Assembly: GCA_036732005.1 (NCBI GenBank)
Contig: DAINDF010000007.1
Coordinates: forward strand, 144,730 to 208,729
Origin: UBA1926 sp036732005
GTDB lineage: Bacteria > Planctomycetota > Phycisphaerae > Phycisphaerales > UBA1924
DNA: 64,000 nt
Direction: 5' to 3'
Part shown: positions 41,389 through 49,005 of the stretch, in pieces
Position numbering within the stretch: the first letter of the stretch is position 1
Layout of the letters: each line of letters opens with the position of its first letter
Notes under the pieces: generated by a model
Told to the model about the DNA's origin: nothing
Databases searched by the model: none
What the model saw: only the letters and a program-made list of their open reading frames with translations
Position numbers and translations under genes: made by a program

Positions 41389-43376
41389 CGCTGCTCGCGC
41401 CGGGCGCGCTGGCGCTGGCGGCGGCGCTGACCGTGCCCCCGCTCATCGTGTTCTACCTGCTCAAACTCAGGCGCCGCCCCCTCCGCGTGACCTCGACGAT
41501 GCTCTGGGAGCAGGCGGCCCATGACCTCCAGGTCAACATCCCGTTCCGCTGGATCCGCCCGAGCTGGCTGCTCCTGCTGCACACGCTCATCCTCGCCCTC
41601 CTGCTCATCGCCGTCGGCAGGCCCGCGGTCGAGGCCGGCGGCACGCGGGCCTCGAGCGTGTTCGTCCTGCTCGACCGCTCGGCCTCAATGAACGCACGCG
41701 ACATGCCCGACGGAGGTACACGCCTCGACGCGGCGAAACGCCTCGCCGCGTCGGCCGTCGAACGCCTCGCCCGCGGGGCAAGCCCCCCGGAGTTCACGCT
41801 GGTCACCTTCGCCGCCGGCGCCGAGGTCGTGGCTCCCCCGACGCGCGACTCCTCCCGCTTCGCCACCCTGATCAACGCGGTCGAGCCGACCGACCAGCCG
41901 GGCCGGCCCTCCGAGGCGCTGGCCCTCGTGCGTTCGCTGACCACGGGAGCGGGCGACGAGGACGAGTCCGAGGCTTCGGCCCCCCTCCGCCTGCTCGTCT
42001 CGGACGGGGGTGCGCTCGACACCCGCACGCTCGCCTCGGGCGAACCGACGCGGGTCGAACGGGTTGAGCCCATCTCGCCCCGGCCTCCGAACGCCGGGAT
42101 CGTCGCGTTCTCCGTCGAACGAGACCCCGCGTCGCCCGAGATGGTCGGCGTGTTCGTGCGCCTGCTCAACGCGGGCCCCGACGAGGTCGCCGCCCCCCTC
42201 GCCGTGCGGCTTGACGACACGCCCGTGGAGCGAAGGGCGGCGACGATCCCCGCGGCGGGCGCCGAGCCCGGGGAGTCGGTGGAGACCTTCCGCTTCCGCA
42301 GCGATCTCGGCGGCCTCCTGACCGTGACGCTCGAGCACGAGGACGCGCTCGAGGCCGACGACCGCGTCGCGGCGGTGCTTCCCCCCTTCGAGCGTCCCGC
42401 GACGCTGCTCGTCGTGCCGGCGCCGGCGGACGGCAAGGCCCCCGCCTCCACCCGCGACCTCGCCGACCCGTTCCTCTTGGATGTCCTTGAGGCGATCGGG
42501 ACGGCGGGCCTCCGCGTGGTCGACGCCGACCGTTTCGCCCGGAGCGGCGGCTCGGCCCTTGAAGGATTCGGCCTGATCGTGTTCGACCGCGTCGCGCCCC
42601 TCGAGGCCCCGGCCCGCCCCACGCTCTCGTTCGGGGCGGCCTGGCCCGGGCTCGGGGACGCGACGCCGATCCCTGCGCAAGACGCGGGGCGGACGGGCGT
42701 GCTCGCCTGGGACCGGGCCCACCCGGTGATGCGCGATGTCGTGCTCGACTCGGTCCTCGTCGCGGACCGGTTCAGCCTGCCCGAGGACGACGCCGAGCTT
42801 GGCGACGGCGCCCGGGTGAGCCGGAGAACGCTCGCCCGCGGGGCGACCGGCCCTCTGATCGTCGAGATCGACGACGCCGGGACGCCGCGCCTCGTCGTAG
42901 GTTTCGCGCTCGAGCAGTCGAACTGGCCGGTGCATTTCAGTTTTCCGATCTTCATGCTCAACGCGTTCGACCGGCTCGTGCCGGGCTCGGACCGCGGCGT
43001 CTGGTTCGACACCGCGACCGAGGCGGTGCTGCGGCTGGAACGGCCCGCCCGCGAGGTGCGCCTCGAGGGGCCCGTGCCGCGGACGATCAACGCCCCGGGC
43101 GAGGAGGGATCGGCGGCGATCCCCCTCGGGACGCCGACCCGCGCCGGCGTCTACACCGCATTCGCGAATGGGCAGACCCAGCGCCTCGCGGTGAACCTGC
43201 TGGACCCGGGCGAGTCGTCGTTGGCCTGGGGAGATCAGGAAGAGGCGGAGGGCGCCGCCGCAAGGGGCCCCGGGGGGGACGAGGGCCCGGTCGAGGTCTG
43301 GTGGTTCTTCGTCGCCGCCGCGGGGGCGTTGCTGCTGGTCGAATGGCTCGTCTACGCCGGGCGGGCGCGGTTCTGA
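41385..43376 (+). CDS. BatA/VWA-domain membrane protein
   Basis: 663 residues, GTG start overlapping rlmE by four bases. N-terminal BatA region: two helices (LALAAALTVPPLIVFYLLKLRRRPLRVTSTMLWE; LLLLHTLILALLLIAVGRPAV). The VWA domain starts SVFVLLDRSASMNARD with an intact MIDAS DxSxS and ends in LRLLVSDGGALD. Then beta-sandwich segments and a glutamine-amidotransferase-like section, ending with a C-terminal helix WWFFVAAAGALLLVEWLVYA. Such proteins occur in MoxR/BatA-type complexes. No MoxR ATPase is in the window. Confidence 0.88.
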   Translation: MTLLAPGALALAAALTVPPLIVFYLLKLRRRPLRVTSTMLWEQAAHDLQVNIPFRWIRPSWLLLLHTLILALLLIAVGRPAVEAGGTRASSVFVLLDRSASMNARDMPDGGTRLDAAKRLAASAVERLARGASPPEFTLVTFAAGAEVVAPPTRDSSRFATLINAVEPTDQPGRPSEALALVRSLTTGAGDEDESEASAPLRLLVSDGGALDTRTLASGEPTRVERVEPISPRPPNAGIVAFSVERDPASPEMVGVFVRLLNAGPDEVAAPLAVRLDDTPVERRAATIPAAGAEPGESVETFRFRSDLGGLLTVTLEHEDALEADDRVAAVLPPFERPATLLVVPAPADGKAPASTRDLADPFLLDVLEAIGTAGLRVVDADRFARSGGSALEGFGLIVFDRVAPLEAPARPTLSFGAAWPGLGDATPIPAQDAGRTGVLAWDRAHPVMRDVVLDSVLVADRFSLPEDDAELGDGARVSRRTLARGATGPLIVEIDDAGTPRLVVGFALEQSNWPVHFSFPIFMLNAFDRLVPGSDRGVWFDTATEAVLRLERPAREVRLEGPVPRTINAPGEEGSAAIPLGTPTRAGVYTAFANGQTQRLAVNLLDPGESSLAWGDQEEAEGAAARGPGGDEGPVEVWWFFVAAAGALLLVEWLVYAGRARF

Positions 43377-45817
43377 GGCCGGGCCGCCCCCGGACCGAGG
43401 AGCACGACCTTGAGCAGCCCGAGGACGCCCAACGGGCGCACACCCAGCGCCCTGCGGGCCGCGCCGAGTTCGAAGACGACGGCCCACTGATCCCCCAGCA
43501 TCGCGAGCGATCGGCGGAGCGTCCACGAGGGGTCGTAGAGATTGGTGGCCTCGCTCGTGACGCCGTTGAGTTCGATGACCGCAAGGCCGGCGCCGGCCCG
43601 GAAGTCAGCCTCGGAGGCGCAGCGAACATCGAACCGCCCGGAGTCGAACGGCTCGCCGGCGGGGCCCCGCCAGGTGCGCGCAATCCGGTCGATCGCCTCG
43701 GTGAGTTCGGGGGTGACGAGGTGGGCCCCGTCCTCGAAGCGGCACCCCCGCGCGTGGTTGCCCGCCGTGGTGAGCGTGACGCGCGCGCCCGCGGCGGGGA
43801 TCTCGTCGAGGCGGGTTCGCAGGTGGGCGCAATAGACGGGCGCCTGCAGGTTGAAGCGGGGATGCTCGAGGATCAGGCGGCGGAGCGTTCGTCGCCCGTC
43901 GCCCTCGACGCTGGGGAAGACCTTCTTCGTGACCGCGAGGATTCGGCCCTGGGGTCGGTCGGTCGATTCGTCGCCCACCGTGCGCGCGTCGCGGACCCAG
44001 AACACGCCGAACTCCGCGGGGCCCGGGTGGAATCGTTGCAGATCGACGGGCCCGGGGATGGCGCGGACGGCGCGGGCGAGGTCGTCCGGCGTGCGCACGA
44101 GCGCGACATTTGCACCTCGCTGCCCGGCGTCGGGCTTGACGATGACGGGGAGGCCTCCGAGAGCGGGGTCGGTCTCGACCAGCTCCAGCGCGCGCGCGAC
44201 GCGGTCGCTTGCGTGCGCCTCGATGCGTCGCTGGGCGAGAACACCGGGGTGGTTGAAGCCCCGGAGGATGTCCTGCTTGCTCTCGCCGACGACACCCCCG
44301 CCGGGGTGGATGCCGGGGTTGATGCATGTCCAGCAGGTGAGCGAGCGGTGCCGGCACGCCAGGCGCACGAACCGGGGAAGGACCAACCCGTAGAGCGCCC
44401 ACGAGGGCCACCACTCGTGTCGGAGTGTTCGGGCGATCACCGCGGCGAGGCGGCGTCGCCCGATGCGGGTGGGGAGGAGCTTGACGAGATTGAGCACGAC
44501 GGCCAGGAGCGTAACGAACGCGACGAAGCCGGGGAGCGCGAGGTCATCGACGGGGGAGCGGGGATCCGCGGCGATCTGGGCGATCAGGAGGGCGAGCCCG
44601 GTCCAGAGGGGAAGGCCGAGGACCCAGAGCGCATCGCGCTTGAGCCAGGGCTCGCGGGGGTGAAGGGACCTGCCGACGAGCAGGCCGACAAAGGCGACGC
44701 CGAAATCGAGGGCGACATGGGCGACGAGGACGCCGGCGAGCGCCGTCGCGGTCTCGCGGCGGAGGCGGGCGAGCAGGGCGAACAAGGCCGCCATCGCCCA
44801 CCAGGGCGCGGCGCGGGCGTGGGTGAGGGTGCGGTCGAACGCGCCGGCGAAGCCCGTGCGCACGGGGCGGGGCGCGAGGTCGAGCACGCCGGTCTCGGGG
44901 GGCACGCCCGGGGCGTCGTGCCGCGCGAGGAAGGGCTCGAGGAAGCCGGCGGTCTCTTCGGGCTGAAGGAAGGGCATGAAGTGGCTGTAGGGCGTCATCA
45001 CGAGTCGGCTGGTGGGTATTTGCTCGTGGTGGCGCTCGGCGGCCCAGTCGGCGACGAGGAAGTCGCGCCGCCCGTGGAGGATGAGGACGGGGGTGTCGAG
45101 CGATTGCATGACGGCGCGGAGGGGGCGCTGATCGCTGTCGAGGAAGTTGCGGAGGAAGGGCCTGGCGGCGTCGTCGTCGATGAGGCCGAAGTGCGGGAGC
45201 AGGCGGGGCCCCCCGACGAGCAGGGCGTAGCCGAGCGCGTACTTGGCGTGCTCGAAGTGGTAGGACCCGGAGCCCTCGGTCTCCTGCGCGCCGACGGAGC
45301 CGAGCAGGGTGAGCGAGGCGAGGCGTCGCGGCTCGAGATCGGCGAGGTTGAGGGCGACGCCGCCGCCCATCGACCAGCCGAGGATGTGCGCACGATCGAT
45401 GCCCAGTTCGTCCATGAACGCGAGGACGGCGCGGGCGTGGGCGCGGATGGAGTAGTCGGGGGCGTCGGGCCCGGAGCGGCCGAAGCCGGGGAGATCGATC
45501 GCGAGCACGCGTCGGCCCTCGCGGGCGATGGCGGGGCCGAGGCGGGTGAAGTTGTCGGCGCTTCCCGGCGAGCCGTGGAGGAGGAGCACGGGGGGACGCG
45601 GGTCGGCGGGCGGGCCCCATTCGAGAAACCCGACCCCCTGCTCGTCCCGGGTCGGGCCCTGGGCGGTCATCGCGGGGAGCACGACCAACCCGGGGCCGGG
45701 CACGGGGGGCGGTGCGGCGGGGGCCCGGCGGAGGGCCTGCACCGCCGTGGAGAGCGCGAGGGCGGCGAGGTAGAGGGCGAGGAGGGTGCGGGGATGGGCA
45801 CGGATCCAGCGGGGCAT
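43352..45817 (-). CDS. Fusion: alpha/beta hydrolase + membrane region + ATP-grasp-like domain
   Basis: 821 residues. N-terminal helix, then an alpha/beta hydrolase (LLLHGSPGSADNF; nucleophile GWSMGGG near residue 147; acid Asp in LHGRRDFLVAD; His in TPYSHFMPF) up to about 320. Residues ~355-490 have four or more membrane helices. Residues ~500-800 resemble ATP-grasp: GLPVIVKPDAGQRGANVALV, VDLQRFHPGPAEFGVFWVRDA, RFDVRCASEADFRAGAGLAVIELNGVTSEATNLYDP with Glu-x-Asn metal ligands. I know of no protein with this order. Overlaps the VWA gene convergently by 25 bases. The frame is continuous, so the fusion is not an assembly of two frames. Confidence 0.75.
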   Translation of the reverse strand: MPRWIRAHPRTLLALYLAALALSTAVQALRRAPAAPPPVPGPGLVVLPAMTAQGPTRDEQGVGFLEWGPPADPRPPVLLLHGSPGSADNFTRLGPAIAREGRRVLAIDLPGFGRSGPDAPDYSIRAHARAVLAFMDELGIDRAHILGWSMGGGVALNLADLEPRRLASLTLLGSVGAQETEGSGSYHFEHAKYALGYALLVGGPRLLPHFGLIDDDAARPFLRNFLDSDQRPLRAVMQSLDTPVLILHGRRDFLVADWAAERHHEQIPTSRLVMTPYSHFMPFLQPEETAGFLEPFLARHDAPGVPPETGVLDLAPRPVRTGFAGAFDRTLTHARAAPWWAMAALFALLARLRRETATALAGVLVAHVALDFGVAFVGLLVGRSLHPREPWLKRDALWVLGLPLWTGLALLIAQIAADPRSPVDDLALPGFVAFVTLLAVVLNLVKLLPTRIGRRRLAAVIARTLRHEWWPSWALYGLVLPRFVRLACRHRSLTCWTCINPGIHPGGGVVGESKQDILRGFNHPGVLAQRRIEAHASDRVARALELVETDPALGGLPVIVKPDAGQRGANVALVRTPDDLARAVRAIPGPVDLQRFHPGPAEFGVFWVRDARTVGDESTDRPQGRILAVTKKVFPSVEGDGRRTLRRLILEHPRFNLQAPVYCAHLRTRLDEIPAAGARVTLTTAGNHARGCRFEDGAHLVTPELTEAIDRIARTWRGPAGEPFDSGRFDVRCASEADFRAGAGLAVIELNGVTSEATNLYDPSWTLRRSLAMLGDQWAVVFELGAARRALGVRPLGVLGLLKVVLLGPGAARPQNRARPA

Positions 45818-46126
45818 GTGATGTGGGCATCATTGGCGGGCGGAAGCGGAGGCACCCCATTCGACCGGGCTGCGCCGGGGCAGCTTCCCCGCTGGGGCGG
45901 GGAAGGAAGGGGAGAGACAGGCGGGACGCGGGACGCCTGTCCCACCGAGAGGGGGAGGGGAGGGAAGCACGGCTCGGCGAGCCGTGCCACCGGGGAAAGG
46001 GGGCATGGGCGAAGAACCCCCACTCGACCGGGCTGCGCCGGGGCATCTCCGCCGCGGGTGCGGGGGAGGAAGGGGAGAGACAGGCGGGACGCCTGTCCCA
46101 CCGAGAGGGGAAGAGGGGAGGGGGGC
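45818..46126. repeat. Repeat-packed spacer with palindromic elements
   Basis: No gene. Holds GACAGGCGGGACGC...GCCTGTCCCACC at 45916-45946 (with a 5-8-base internal duplication), GCACGGCTCGGCGAGCCGTGCCACC at 45967-45991, and GACAGGCGGGACGCCTGTCCCACC at 46079-46102. A surrounding unit (CACTCGACCGGGCTGCGCCGGGGCA...GAAGGGGAGAGACAGG) is itself duplicated at about 45857-45917 and 46020-46082. These belong to the same dispersed family as the elements inside rlmN and the mutase. Confidence 0.85.
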
Positions 46127-47497
46127 TCAGAGTTTTTCGAGGGGGCCGAGTTCGGGGGCGAGGTGCTCGATCAGGCCCGTGCGGGGGCGGAGGGGGATGA
46201 CATTGCGCCCGTCGACGAGGACCTCGGCGGGGAGGGCGTGGTCGCCTCCGCGTTGGACGGCGGCGAGGGCGTCGGCGCCGGCGGCGAAGAGGGCGAGGCG
46301 GTCGCCGGGCTTGACGGGCGGGATCAGTCGTCCTCGGCCGATGGCGTCGGTCTCTCGGCCCGAGGGGCCGACGAGGTCGCACCATTCCAGGCCTGTGGTG
46401 TCGAGCCGCTCGATGCCGGGGCGCGGGGGCTCGGCGTTGGGGTCGATGGCGATGGGCCAGGCGAGTCGGAAGCCGTCGACATCGCTGGGTCGGTTGGCGG
46501 GGTTGAGGCCGGTGTCGCAGACGACGATGAGGCGGTCCTCGGCGGGCTTGACCTCGCGGACGCCGATGAGCATGACGCCGGCGGAGGCGGCGAAGGCCCG
46601 GCCGGGCTGGAGGGCGATGGTGCATCCCGCGTCGCGCCAGGGCTTGAGGAGCGGGGCGACGGCCCGGGCGTAGTCCTCCGGGCCCGGGGTGGCGCTGACG
46701 ACGCCGATCGCGGGGAGCCCGCCGCCGAGGTCGATGAGGTCGACGGCGTGGTTGTCGTTGCGGATGTCGCTCGCGGTGGCGAGGAGCCTGCGGACGGAGG
46801 CGGTGTACTGCTCGAGGTCGTGGGAGATCTGCCCGACATGGGAGGCGATGCCCCGGAGGCGGACATGGGGGCGGAACTCGTAGATCCGGAAGGCGTCGAA
46901 TGCGACGGAGGGGGGGACGCCGAACTTGCTCTCGGCGTCGGTCTCGGGGACGGTCTCGTCGCCCGGGACTTCGAGCGCGGTGTTGACGCGGAGGGCGATG
47001 CGGCAGGAGACGCGGAGGCTGCCGGCGATGTCGGCGATGCGGTCGATCTCGTCAAGGCTCTCGGCGACGAGCCACCCGGTGGGGCCGCGGTAGTACGGGG
47101 GCCTTCCGTCGACGGTGACACCGGCCTGGAAGAGCGGGCTGTAGATGCCGTCGAGCGCGGCGCGGATGTCGTCGTCGCTCTTGCCGACGCCGGCGAAGTG
47201 GACCTCGGTCATGGGCGCTTTGGAGAGCCAGGCGCGTTCGAGTTCGCCCCCGCTGAGGGCCGCCATGCCGCAGCCGGCGGCGGCGATGGTGCGGAGGGCG
47301 CCGGGGCTGGGGAGGACCTGGACGGGGAAGCGGATGACGGGCTCGATCTCGGCGAAGGCGTCGCGGACGCGGCGGGCGTTGTCGCGCAGGGCTGCGGCGG
47401 AGTAGACCACGACGGGGGTGCCGAACCGTGCGGCGATGTCCTCCATGCGGACGGTCTCGCAGAACAGCTCGCCGAGTTGGTAGGTGAAGGCGTCCAC
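46127..47497 (-). CDS. LysA-like PLP fold-III decarboxylase homologue, catalytic residues lost
   Basis: 456 residues from GTG 47497. Overall similarity to diaminopimelate decarboxylase is clear: FGTPVVVYSAAALRDNARRV, AALSGGELERAW, IASHVGQISHDLEQY, DLIDLGGGLPAIGVV, GRAFAASAGVML. But the PLP lysine (Y-A-x-K-A in the family) is Gln60 in IRFPVQVLPSPG; the EPGR motif is QPGR; the partner-subunit Cys (GPSCESxD) is Gly in LVGPSGRETD; and the late Tyr (GAYG) is Asp in AAGADALA. It cannot be a normal decarboxylase. It may have become a binding or regulatory protein. Lies 144 bases downstream of rlmN; an intact lysA elsewhere is expected. Confidence 0.8.
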   Translation of the reverse strand: MDAFTYQLGELFCETVRMEDIAARFGTPVVVYSAAALRDNARRVRDAFAEIEPVIRFPVQVLPSPGALRTIAAAGCGMAALSGGELERAWLSKAPMTEVHFAGVGKSDDDIRAALDGIYSPLFQAGVTVDGRPPYYRGPTGWLVAESLDEIDRIADIAGSLRVSCRIALRVNTALEVPGDETVPETDAESKFGVPPSVAFDAFRIYEFRPHVRLRGIASHVGQISHDLEQYTASVRRLLATASDIRNDNHAVDLIDLGGGLPAIGVVSATPGPEDYARAVAPLLKPWRDAGCTIALQPGRAFAASAGVMLIGVREVKPAEDRLIVVCDTGLNPANRPSDVDGFRLAWPIAIDPNAEPPRPGIERLDTTGLEWCDLVGPSGRETDAIGRGRLIPPVKPGDRLALFAAGADALAAVQRGGDHALPAEVLVDGRNVIPLRPRTGLIEHLAPELGPLEKL

Positions 47498-47640
47498 TCG
47501 TTCTTCCCGTGGGGCGCGATCATACCGCGCGGCGCGGGGCGGGCTTGCGGGCCAGAACGCGGACGGGAGGGATGTGGGTGGTCGAGGCGCCCCCGCCGAC
47601 CCGGGCGGACGGGCCGGGGGGGAAGGGGAGCGGCGCGGGA

Positions 47641-48999
47641 TCAGGCGTTGTGGTCGGCGGGCGTGAAGCGGCGCTGGCGGATCTCGGCGGTGCCGAGCTG
47701 CCCGCACGCGGCCATCTGGTCCCGCCCCTTGGTGCGGCGGCGCTTGGCGAAGACGCCGGCGTCGGCGAGCCAATCGACGAACTCCTTCACCCGGGCCTCG
47801 TCGGGGGCGGGCCAGGGGCTGTTGCGGCGCGGGTTGTAGGGGATGACATTGAGCAGGCCGATGTGGCTCTGGTGCTCGTTGCGGGTGAAGGGGCGGAGCC
47901 ACTCGGCGAGGTCGAGCGCGTCCTGCCTCGAGTCGTTGACGCCCGGGATGAGCACATACTCGAAGAGGACCTTGCGGTTGCCGCGGACGCGGCAGAGCTC
48001 GATCATCGCCTCGCGGAGCTCGGCCATGTCCCACCGCTTGTTGACGGGCATGATCTGGTCGCGGACGCGGTCGTTCGGGGCGTTGACGGACAGGGCGAGG
48101 CCGAGGCGCTTCCAGCCCTCGCGCTTGACGACCTCGGCGAGGCGGCGGAGCCCGTCGACGCGCCCGACGGTGGAGATGGTGATGTTGCTCATGGGGACGG
48201 CCGGGCCCCGGTCGTCGGTGAGGCAGGCGATGGCTTCGAGGACGGCGTCGAGGTTGTCGAGGGGCTCGCCCATGCCCATGAAGACGATGTTGTTGATTTC
48301 GATCTTGCCGGCCTCGGTGGGACAGGCGTCCCGCCCGTCAGGCTCTGGAACATCAGTGGGACGGGCGTCCCGCCTGTCAGGCACCGGGATTTCAGTGGGA
48401 CAGGCGTCCCGCCTGTCATCCCCGGTGTGCAGAAGATCCGACGGAAGACAGGCGGGACGCCTGCCCCTCCCTTGATCTAAAAGCATGTGCCGGGCGGCCC
48501 ACCACTGCCCGACCATCTCGGCGGGGGTGAGCGAGCGGATGAGGCCCATCTGGGCGGTCTCGCAGAACTCGCAGCCCATGGCGCAGCCGATCTGGCTGGA
48601 GATGCACATGGTGTGCGTCTTTCGCCGGGTGCGGCCGATCATGGGGATGATGACGGTCTCGATGTCGAGGTGCTCGACGCGGTCGTCCCTGGAGAGGATG
48701 CCGAGGGGGAGGCGATCGGCGGCGCGGGGGCTTGGGCTGTCGCCGATCTTCTTGTCGAGGCGTTGGCAGAACTTGACGGTCAGGCCCTCGTCGCAGGGCT
48801 CTTCCATGCGCTTGACGATGGGGGCGATCTCGACGGCGACGGGCGGGGGAAGGTCGAGGTCGCCGTCGCGGTAGAACCGGCTGTAGGCGGCGAGCCCGGC
48901 CTCGACGCCGCCGCGGAGGCCGGCCTGTTTCCAGCGTGCGGCGAAGTCGGCGGCGGTGAGGCCGAGGGGGGAGAGCGGCGGCATCATCGGATCGGACAT
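47641..48999 (-). CDS. rlmN: 23S rRNA/tRNA adenine-C2 methyltransferase with in-frame repeat insertion
   Basis: 452 residues versus 350-400 normally. Radical SAM enzyme methylating C2 of A2503 in 23S rRNA and A37 in tRNAs. The cluster motif is QIGCAMGCEFCET near residue 142-154; VFMGMGEPLDNLDAV, LALSVNAPNDRVRDQIMPVN, FEYVLIPGVND and the C-terminal Cys in GRDQMAACGQLGT (mono-Cys acceptor) are intact. Between MLLDQG and KIEINNIV, about 54 extra residues (177-231) have the repeated word RDACPT, coming from four palindromic repeat copies at 48317-48466. The reading frame is kept. It is 6 bases after glyA, so likely the same operon. Confidence 0.95.
   Translation of the reverse strand: MSDPMMPPLSPLGLTAADFAARWKQAGLRGGVEAGLAAYSRFYRDGDLDLPPPVAVEIAPIVKRMEEPCDEGLTVKFCQRLDKKIGDSPSPRAADRLPLGILSRDDRVEHLDIETVIIPMIGRTRRKTHTMCISSQIGCAMGCEFCETAQMGLIRSLTPAEMVGQWWAARHMLLDQGRGRRPACLPSDLLHTGDDRRDACPTEIPVPDRRDARPTDVPEPDGRDACPTEAGKIEINNIVFMGMGEPLDNLDAVLEAIACLTDDRGPAVPMSNITISTVGRVDGLRRLAEVVKREGWKRLGLALSVNAPNDRVRDQIMPVNKRWDMAELREAMIELCRVRGNRKVLFEYVLIPGVNDSRQDALDLAEWLRPFTRNEHQSHIGLLNVIPYNPRRNSPWPAPDEARVKEFVDWLADAGVFAKRRRTKGRDQMAACGQLGTAEIRQRRFTPADHNA
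48307..48468. repeat. Cluster of four palindromic elements inside rlmN
   Basis: GTGGGACAGGCGTCCCGCCCGTCA at 48317-48340, GTGGGACGGGCGTCCCGCCTGTCA at 48356-48379, GTGGGACAGGCGTCCCGCCTGTCA at 48395-48418, and an inverted copy GACAGGCGGGACGCCTGCCC at 48447-48466. The first three are spaced exactly 39 bases (13 codons). The whole insertion is 162 bases, a multiple of three, so it adds 54 residues and no stop. Confidence 0.92.
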
Positions 49000-49005
49000 G
49001 CGTGT

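Noticed and set aside
43301..47839. Open plus-strand frame of about 1500 codons
   Set aside because: Antisense to the hydrolase/ATP-grasp fusion and the LysA-like gene; Gly/Ala/Glu/Asp-rich with no motif, as expected opposite high-GC codons.
48317..48418. Considered the 39-base-spaced palindromes as a small CRISPR
   Set aside because: Spacers of 15 bases are too short, three near-copies only, and the same palindrome occurs singly at other loci.
48307..48468. Considered as evidence that rlmN is a pseudogene
   Set aside because: The insertion keeps the frame, has no stop, and all catalytic motifs flank it intact.
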